Origin: Candidatus Latescibacterota bacterium
Lineage (GTDB): Bacteria; Latescibacterota; UBA2968; GCA-2709665
Assembly (NCBI GenBank): GCA_012271065.1
Contig: JAAXHE010000109.1
Span: 1-11,074 of the forward strand
Direction: 5' to 3'
DNA: 11,074 nt
In this document: positions 6,269-11,074 of the stretch, in pieces
Layout of the letters: each line of letters begins with the position of its first letter
How positions within the stretch are numbered: position 1 is the first letter of the stretch
Translations under genes and position numbers: made by a program
The notes under the pieces: generated by a model
The model's database searches: none
Told to the model about the DNA's origin: nothing
The model's input: the letters and a program-made list of their open reading frames with translations, nothing else

Positions 6269-7567
6269 TTACGCTTCCAGTACCGTCGCCAGCCGATCCA
6301 TCATCGCCCGATCCACGGGCCCGGGGTTCCTGACGAGTGTTTTCCCTTCGCTGGCCAGCGCCGCCAGCGTGAGCGCCATAGACACACGGGCGTCACCGCC
6401 GGCATCCAGTTCGGCGCCCTGCGGTTGCCCTCCCTTCACAACCAGTCCGTCCGGCATCTCTCCGACTTGAATCTGTAACTTCCTGAGGCTTTCTACCATA
6501 ACCGAGATACAGTCGCCCCGACCCTCCCTCAACGCCTCCGCATCCCGGATTATTGTCTCACCCCGGGAAACGGCGCCGGCGACCGCCAGGAGCGGGAGCA
6601 CGTCCCGCAAAAACCGCGCGTTCGCGCCGGCAATCTTGATGCCACGCAAGTCGGACCCCATGATCCGGACGCTTCGAGCGGGGAATCCGGAATCCGTCCG
6701 GAATTGCTCCATATCCATGGCTACGTTCATCCGGCGCAGCATGTCCACGATCCTGCGGCTTCTCGAGTCCATTCCGAAATGGGTTACCGTCAAATCAGAC
6801 TGTTCCAACATCGCCGCGGCCAGCACAAGAAACAGCCCTGCGTCCGAACTGCCCGGCAACTCATGGGTAACGGCGCGGAGCCGTACGGGTCCTTCCAGCG
6901 ACAACCGGTAACCTCCGGCGCCCTTGATCCGGCCCTTTTTCAGCCGGCATCCGGCCGCCCGCAGCAGCACTTCCAGATCGTCATCTCCTCCCGTGTCCTG
7001 CAGCAGCTCAACCGGACCGTCCACACCCAACCCGGCCATCAGCACCCCGCACTTCACCGCCAGGTCGGGACGTCCGACGCGGCAGGATCCAGGCTTTAAC
7101 CTCTTCCCCCCGATTCGGGCCGATATCCCGTCCTTAAGCGAAAGGTTCAGGTGGGCGTCCAGCGGTCGGAGCGCTTCAGAAACCCGGTTGACGCCGGCAT
7201 CGGCGTGAATTCCGGAAAGTGTCGTTACAAAAGGGGCATTCGACAGCAATCCCGCCAAACAGGAAAACAGAACAAGGGACCCGCCCACGTTCAGCACGCC
7301 TTCCGGGGCCCGGAATTGGCCGCCGGTTACCGTTGCGGTCTCACCGTCCCAGGCTACCGCAATCCCGACTTCCGACAGCAACTCGCAAGTACGGTGGACT
7401 TCGCGGCTTCGCGAGCACCTGTGAATCCTGGTAATTCCATTCGCCGCGGACGAGAGCACAAGGGCGATGATCGATATATTAGCATCGCCGGGGAGGTCGG
7501 AAACCCCCTTGAGCCCGGGCGATGGTTTGATGCTATCTTCGGAGATTCCCGACTCCGTGAGTTCCAA
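6269..7567 (-). CDS. EPSP-synthase homologue with degenerate active site
   Basis: The 432-residue frame aligns over its full length with 3-phosphoshikimate 1-carboxyvinyltransferase (AroA), and the hydrophobic core is well kept, e.g. GVLMAGL (174-180), LPLLAVAGA (324-332) and TIIRDAEALR (338-347). The active-site motifs are not kept. PGDKSISHR is PGDANISII (26-34), losing the catalytic Lys, Ser and Arg. GNSGTTMR is GGSLVLFS (95-102). The SLxxRPM loop is missing its Arg and about two residues shorter (near 119-129). SAQVK is DLAVK (168-172). KESDR is GRGDC (349-353). GDHR is GDAR (391-394). Only the Asp of the IDE motif (D322) and R394 appear retained. The TTG 7567 start has AAGAAGG seven bases upstream. 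Its place between tyrA and aroE is that of a true aroA. I leave the symbol blank because normal activity is doubtful; it may be a pseudoenzyme or have a new function. Confidence 0.85.
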   Translation of the reverse strand: MELTESGISEDSIKPSPGLKGVSDLPGDANISIIALVLSSAANGITRIHRCSRSREVHRTCELLSEVGIAVAWDGETATVTGGQFRAPEGVLNVGGSLVLFSCLAGLLSNAPFVTTLSGIHADAGVNRVSEALRPLDAHLNLSLKDGISARIGGKRLKPGSCRVGRPDLAVKCGVLMAGLGVDGPVELLQDTGGDDDLEVLLRAAGCRLKKGRIKGAGGYRLSLEGPVRLRAVTHELPGSSDAGLFLVLAAAMLEQSDLTVTHFGMDSRSRRIVDMLRRMNVAMDMEQFRTDSGFPARSVRIMGSDLRGIKIAGANARFLRDVLPLLAVAGAVSRGETIIRDAEALREGRGDCISVMVESLRKLQIQVGEMPDGLVVKGGQPQGAELDAGGDARVSMALTLAALASEGKTLVRNPGPVDRAMMDRLATVLEA

Positions 7568-7636
7568 AACCAGGCCTTCTTTATAATGCGGTCGCCAATG
7601 GAGGGAAAGCGATCCTGCCGGTTCAATCGTCTGCGG

Positions 7637-8749
7637 CTATCTCAACCTCACGCTGTAGCCCGCCTTCGCCAATACGTCAACGGCCCGTTCCGCGCAGGGA
7701 CGGGAATCGAACCCCATTCGAATAGTGCCGCCTTCTCCCTCCCGCACATTCAGCACCTCGATGTCGTTTATGTTAATGCTCTCACCGGCAAGCGTCCTGG
7801 CGACGTGGGCGATCACACCCGGCCTGTCCTCCGCCAGGAGGAGGATTTCGTGCAGTGGATGCAGGAATCCCTTGGAGTCCTTCGGGATCTGTCCCCGTAT
7901 CCGGTTCGCGTAGGTAAATGCCTGTTCCAGGCGGTCGTGGTCCACGTTCTCGCGAATTGCCGAAAGCGACTCAATATACAGATCGATCATCTCGCGGATC
8001 GGGGTCGCGTTCGTACGGCAGATATCGCGCCACATCTCAAAAGGGCTGGAAGCAATGCGGGTCAGGTCCCGAAACCCCCCCGCGGCCATTCGAATCGGCA
8101 ACCCGTCGTCTTCCGCCATCCGTCCAATCATGGACACCAGGCTCGTGGCCATCATCTGTGGCAGGTGACTTACCGCCGCCGCCGCCCTGTCGTGTTCCTG
8201 AGGCGTCATCCTCATCGGCCTGGCCCCGAACGCCCTTACAAGGCGAGCGAGCTTTTCGACCACGAAACCGGGCGTGTCCGGCGACGGCGTCAAGACATAA
8301 ATCGCATTCTGAAACAGGAAGGGGTCCGCCGCGCCCACCCCTCGATGTTCGGATCCGGCCATCGGGTGCCCGCCCACAAAATGCACGTCATCCCGATGAT
8401 GGGCCGCCGCCGCGGAAACAATCGCGTGTTTGGTGCTGCCCACATCGGTCACGACCGTATCCTGCCGCGCCGCTCCGAGCACCTCAGGCAGCAGATCCAG
8501 AATACGTACGATGGGAGTGCACAGGAAAACCAGCGACGCATCCCGAATCCCGGTTTCGAGGTCCTCATAGCGATAGCCCGCATCGATAACATCCAGCCCG
8601 ACGGCTGCATCCAGGGTCTCCTGCCTGCTGATGCCAACGATACGTCGTCCGATGCCCAGTCCCTTGAGCGCCACACCAAGAGATCCGCCAATCAGCCCGA
8701 CACCAACTATTGCAATCGTCTCACGCGCAAACGGAGGGTCGTTCGCCAT
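7637..8749 (-). CDS. tyrA: Prephenate dehydrogenase with C-terminal ACT domain
   Basis: NAD(P)-dependent oxidative decarboxylation of prephenate to 4-hydroxyphenylpyruvate, the tyrosine branch. From ATG 8749 it has 370 residues. The Rossmann loop is GVGLIGG (16-22). The catalytic-His motif is HPMAGSE (128-134), with SHLPQ at 194-198 and an all-helical dimerisation region to about 290. A C-terminal ACT domain (about 300-370, LLLAEDRPGVIAHVARTL) implies allosteric control, probably by tyrosine; the effector is inferred. The frame stays open to a TTG at 8827, directly after the DAHP synthase stop, but the extra 26 residues are low-complexity and precede the natural first strand. ATG 8749 has AAGGA seven bases upstream. 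A gap of 69 bp separates it from the aroA homologue. Confidence 0.95.
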   Translation of the reverse strand: MANDPPFARETIAIVGVGLIGGSLGVALKGLGIGRRIVGISRQETLDAAVGLDVIDAGYRYEDLETGIRDASLVFLCTPIVRILDLLPEVLGAARQDTVVTDVGSTKHAIVSAAAAHHRDDVHFVGGHPMAGSEHRGVGAADPFLFQNAIYVLTPSPDTPGFVVEKLARLVRAFGARPMRMTPQEHDRAAAAVSHLPQMMATSLVSMIGRMAEDDGLPIRMAAGGFRDLTRIASSPFEMWRDICRTNATPIREMIDLYIESLSAIRENVDHDRLEQAFTYANRIRGQIPKDSKGFLHPLHEILLLAEDRPGVIAHVARTLAGESININDIEVLNVREGEGGTIRMGFDSRPCAERAVDVLAKAGYSVRLR

Positions 8750-8756
8750 GCGGTCA

Positions 8757-8761
8757 TCCTT
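8757..8761 (-). promoter_or_regulatory. Ribosome binding site supporting the tyrA ATG start
   Basis: The minus strand reads AAGGA seven bases before ATG 8749. It favours this start over the upstream in-frame TTG 8827, which would add a low-complexity 26-residue tail. Confidence 0.6.
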
Positions 8762-8827
8762 GGAGGCGGAGGCGAAAGCGCCCGCGGGTCGTTCGGGTCC
8801 GTTCCTGTCTTCCGATCCCGTTCGCAA

Positions 8828-9856
8828 TCATATCCCCTCGGCCAGTTCCTTTACGAACGCCTCGGTATCTTCCCACCCCAGGCATGGATCGGTAATGGAT
8901 TTGCCGTACACGCCGTCATTGACGTCTTGCGCTCCCTCAACCAGATAGCTCTCCACCATCAATCCGCGGATCATGTCGTTCAGGAACGCCGAATTCTGCC
9001 GGCTGCGTATCACTTCCAACCCGATCCGCGGCTGTTCACTGAACTGCTTGCCCGAGTTATTGTGGTTCGTATCCACGACGATCGCGGCGTTGGCAAGCGG
9101 CCGCTGCCGATACAGTTCCGCCGCGTACATGAGGTCCTCGAAATGGTAGTTCGGCATGCTGCGCCCGGTTACGTCCACGGCGCCGCGGAGTACGGCGTGT
9201 GTCATTGGATTGCCGTCGGTGCGTACCTCCCAGCCGTTATAGATGAAGACGTGCGGGATCTGGGAGGCATGAATCGCGTTCAGCATAACCGAAAGATCTC
9301 CTCCCGTCGGGTTTTTCATTCCAACGGGTACGTCAACGCCGCTGCAGGTCAATCGGTGTTGTTGGTTTTCTACCGACCGGGCGCCCACGGCTATATAGCT
9401 CAGCAGGTCATCGACGTAGGGTAGATTGCCAGGATAGAGCATTTCGTCGGCCGCAGTCAGGTGGGATTCCCGCACCGCCCGGATGTGCATCTGACGGACC
9501 GCGTAAATGCCTTCGGACATGTCCGGCGCCTTTCGCGGGTCCGGCTGATGTCCCATACCCTTGTATCCCTCGCCGGTCGTGCGGGGTTTGTTGGTATAGA
9601 GCCGGGGCACCAGAATCAGCGTTTCCCGGACGGCCTCCTGCAGTTTCGCCAACCGCGAGACGTATTCACATACGGCGTCTTCATTGTGGGCGGAGCAGGG
9701 GCCGATCACAAGGAGAAACTTATGGCTCCTGCGCGCAAAGATGTCGCCGATTTCCGCATCCCGCTGCTCCTTTATTTCTTTCAGATTCTTCGGAAGCGGC
9801 ATCTTCTCCAGAACGGCTTCCGGCGTGGGTATCTTCATGTTTTTCGTGAATGCCAT
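8828..9856 (-). CDS. aroF: 3-deoxy-7-phosphoheptulonate (DAHP) synthase, type I
   Basis: First step of the pathway: phosphoenolpyruvate plus erythrose 4-phosphate to DAHP, metal dependent. From ATG 9856 it has 342 residues, matching the AroF/AroG/AroH family. Metal ligands by alignment with E. coli AroG are C54 in IGPCS, H265 in DTNHNNSGK, E302 in MVESYLVEG and D323 in KSITD. The substrate motif KPRTT is at 90-94 and GARSVENQQHR is present. The family's KNGTDG loop is KNPTGGD here, a variant I recall from some anaerobe homologues. TTG 9877 is in frame and would add seven residues; ATG 9856 with GGAG ten bases upstream is preferred. Whether Phe, Tyr or Trp inhibits it cannot be read from the sequence; the symbol denotes family, not regulation. 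Confidence 0.94.
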   Translation of the reverse strand: MAFTKNMKIPTPEAVLEKMPLPKNLKEIKEQRDAEIGDIFARRSHKFLLVIGPCSAHNEDAVCEYVSRLAKLQEAVRETLILVPRLYTNKPRTTGEGYKGMGHQPDPRKAPDMSEGIYAVRQMHIRAVRESHLTAADEMLYPGNLPYVDDLLSYIAVGARSVENQQHRLTCSGVDVPVGMKNPTGGDLSVMLNAIHASQIPHVFIYNGWEVRTDGNPMTHAVLRGAVDVTGRSMPNYHFEDLMYAAELYRQRPLANAAIVVDTNHNNSGKQFSEQPRIGLEVIRSRQNSAFLNDMIRGLMVESYLVEGAQDVNDGVYGKSITDPCLGWEDTEAFVKELAEGI

Positions 9857-9948
9857 GCGCTGCGGGCTCCGTGACAAATCTCGGTCTTCAAGCGTGACGA
9901 AACGTCTCGACCGATCTCGAGCTATGGTTCAGAAGGGTTCGCACCCGT

Positions 9949-10218
9949 TTAACTTCCCTGATTCTTCTGCATGAGGCGCCTGGACTCATCGATGATCTGT
10001 TGAAAGATCCGTCGCACGGCTTCGGCGTCCAGGGGCCCCTTATTCAGCTCAAGGATTCGGTTCAGGATCGACATCTCCCGTTCCGGCACGAAGATCGGTT
10101 GCTCGATTGCATGTTTGATCCTGCCAATCTCAATGGCGCATTCAGCCCGTCGATTCAGAAGCTTCAGCAGTTCCCGGTCCAGCACGTCGATTTCCTTACG
10201 CCAGTCTTCAAGATCCAT
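9949..10218 (-). CDS. Chorismate mutase, AroQ type, monofunctional
   Basis: Converts chorismate to prephenate, the branch to Phe and Tyr. It has 89 residues, a single all-helical AroQ domain without a fused prephenate dehydratase. Relative to the mutase domain of E. coli PheA the key residues are R7 (R11), R24 (R28), K35 (K39), R47 (R51) and E48 (E52), with the PEREMSIL motif and S79 near the end. The position of E. coli Q88 appears to be Met, with Gln one residue later. ATG 10218 has AAGGGAG seven bases upstream and overlaps the trpA end by 11 bases, so the two are probably co-translated. A 92-bp gap separates it from the DAHP synthase, with which free AroQ mutases may form complexes. Usual symbols are aroQ or pheA. 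Confidence 0.93.
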   Translation of the reverse strand: MDLEDWRKEIDVLDRELLKLLNRRAECAIEIGRIKHAIEQPIFVPEREMSILNRILELNKGPLDAEAVRRIFQQIIDESRRLMQKNQGS

Positions 10219-11020
10219 CGAATGCTCCCTTCAACGGTTGCACCAATTCTTCGACAAAAGCCCCGATGTGAACAACGAGGTCCGGGTCGGTCTGCCGCTG
10301 GGCAATTCGACGCACGATGGCGCTGCCGACGACGACCGCATCCGCAAAGCCTGCAACCTCTCCGGACTGTTCCGGCGTCGAAATTCCGAATCCAACCGCA
10401 ACGGGTTGCGAGGTATGTCTCCGGATGGCCGCTACCCTGTCTCCAAGCGTTTCCTCCAGATTGTCCCGTTCCCCGGTCACGCCCGTGCGCGACACGTAAT
10501 ATACAAATCCGCTGGTGCAAGACGCGATTCGCCGAATGCGATCCTCACCGCTGGTAGGCGCGATCAGAAAAATCGTATCCAATCCCCGCTCTTCCATCAG
10601 ACCCTTGTACTCCCCCGCTTCTTCCGGCGGAAGATCCAGCGCCAGAATGCCGTCCACCCCCGCATCGGCGGCTCTGTCGACGAGCCGTTCGAGACCGAAG
10701 CGGTGCATCGGATTGAAATACGTAAACAGAACGACAGGTATCTCGGACTCCAGCCGCAGGTCCGCCACCAGGTCCAGAACGTCGCCAAGTGACACCCCAT
10801 GCTTCAGCGCCCGCTGCGAGGCCGCCTGGATCTCGGGCCCGTCCGCCAGCGGATCGGAGAACGGTACGCCCAATTCAAGGATGTCCACCCCGCGCCGCTC
10901 CAGCTCCGGCACCAGTCTCCGGGTGGTTTCCAGATCCGGATCTCCGGCCGTAATGTAGGCGACAAATCCGGTCTTTCCCGCTTGCTTCAACGCTTCGAAC
11001 CGTTTACCGATCCTTGTCAT
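10208..11020 (-). CDS. trpA: Tryptophan synthase alpha subunit
   Basis: Cleaves indole-3-glycerol phosphate to indole and glyceraldehyde 3-phosphate, passing indole to TrpB in the alpha2-beta2 complex. It has 270 residues, normal length, as a TIM barrel. Catalytic E49 lies in LELGVPFSDP and D60 in DPLADGP, at the standard numbering. Further motifs are YITAGDP (22-28), LDLPPEEA, LIAPTS, GFVYYVSRTGVTG and the phosphate loop VGFGIS with VVGSAIV. ATG 11020 has GGAG eight bases upstream. The end overlaps the chorismate mutase start by 11 bases. trpB is not directly upstream within the window; a repeat copy begins only about 30 bp before the start, so trpA may be separated from the other trp genes. 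Confidence 0.97.
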   Translation of the reverse strand: MTRIGKRFEALKQAGKTGFVAYITAGDPDLETTRRLVPELERRGVDILELGVPFSDPLADGPEIQAASQRALKHGVSLGDVLDLVADLRLESEIPVVLFTYFNPMHRFGLERLVDRAADAGVDGILALDLPPEEAGEYKGLMEERGLDTIFLIAPTSGEDRIRRIASCTSGFVYYVSRTGVTGERDNLEETLGDRVAAIRRHTSQPVAVGFGISTPEQSGEVAGFADAVVVGSAIVRRIAQRQTDPDLVVHIGAFVEELVQPLKGAFDGS

Positions 11021-11049
11021 CCGGGCAACTCCAATCCTCGATTCCGGTC

Positions 11050-11074
11050 TAACAGCCCGTTGAAAAAGTCCATC
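11050..11074 (-). repeat. Dispersed repeat, copy 3 (outer end only)
   Basis: The last 25 bases match the terminus of copy 1 (34..58, reverse complement) at 23 of 25, and align with the left terminus of copy 2 in the same orientation. The body continues beyond the window. Its outer end lies about 30 bp upstream of the trpA start and, on the minus strand, carries an ATG at 11073 reading MDFFNGLL. Confidence 0.75.

Noticed and set aside
8750..8827. N-terminal extension of TyrA from TTG 8827
   Set aside because: The extra 26 residues are low-complexity and non-family, while ATG 8749 has a well-spaced AAGGA. It remains a possible alternative start.
7151..9424. 757-codon open frame on the plus strand
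   Set aside because: It lies antisense to aroA homologue, tyrA and DAHP synthase, all clear genes. Its composition is rich in Arg, His and Gln with no family resemblance, typical of a GC-rich shadow frame.
1..11074. CRISPR arrays, tRNA or rRNA genes, phage or defence genes
   Set aside because: No regularly spaced direct repeats, no cloverleaf or rRNA-like stretches, and no phage, toxin or nuclease genes were seen; the space is filled by metabolic genes.

Overview
The window is a dense block of aromatic amino acid biosynthesis genes, nearly all on the minus strand and tightly spaced, which suggests one operon. In transcription order (high to low coordinates) it holds trpA (tryptophan synthase alpha), an AroQ-type chorismate mutase, a type I DAHP synthase, tyrA (prephenate dehydrogenase with an ACT domain), an aroA/EPSP-synthase homologue, a 46-residue membrane protein, aroE (shikimate dehydrogenase), menG/ubiE (menaquinone methyltransferase), argS (arginyl-tRNA synthetase), aroK (shikimate kinase) and aroB (3-dehydroquinate synthase). 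The only plus-strand gene, a DUF985-type cupin at the left edge, is broken by one frameshift.

The DNA is GC-rich and bacterial. The compact aro/trp cluster, a menaquinone methyltransferase and dispersed repeats ending in a CAGCCCGTTGAAAAAG-type terminus suggest an anaerobe of the Desulfobacterota (former Deltaproteobacteria). That is an inference from general resemblance and cannot be proved from this window.

The products cover DAHP formation (DAHP synthase), DHQ (AroB), shikimate (AroE), shikimate 3-phosphate (AroK), the nominal EPSP step (AroA homologue), chorismate to prephenate (chorismate mutase), the tyrosine branch (TyrA) and the last tryptophan step (TrpA). DHQ dehydratase, chorismate synthase, prephenate dehydratase and the other trp genes are not here and must lie elsewhere. 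MenG acts on menaquinone, itself a chorismate product. ArgS is the functional outsider.

The most unusual item is the aroA homologue (6269..7567). It is full length, with one open frame and an EPSP-synthase-like core throughout, but nearly every substrate-binding and catalytic motif has been replaced. It sits exactly where a working aroA would be expected. It looks like a pseudoenzyme or a repurposed family member.

The second theme is a dispersed repeat with inverted ends. Partial copies lie at both window edges (1..61 and 11050..11074, outer ends facing inward) and a 152-bp copy lies between the small membrane gene and aroE. The repeat end carries an ATG reading MxFFxGL, which creates spurious or chimeric N-termini, and it also supplies the stop codon of the small membrane gene. 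Other structures are a perfect 38-bp palindrome after aroA, a strong minus-strand intrinsic terminator at 70..112 beyond the cupin gene, and a structured intergenic region upstream of argS.
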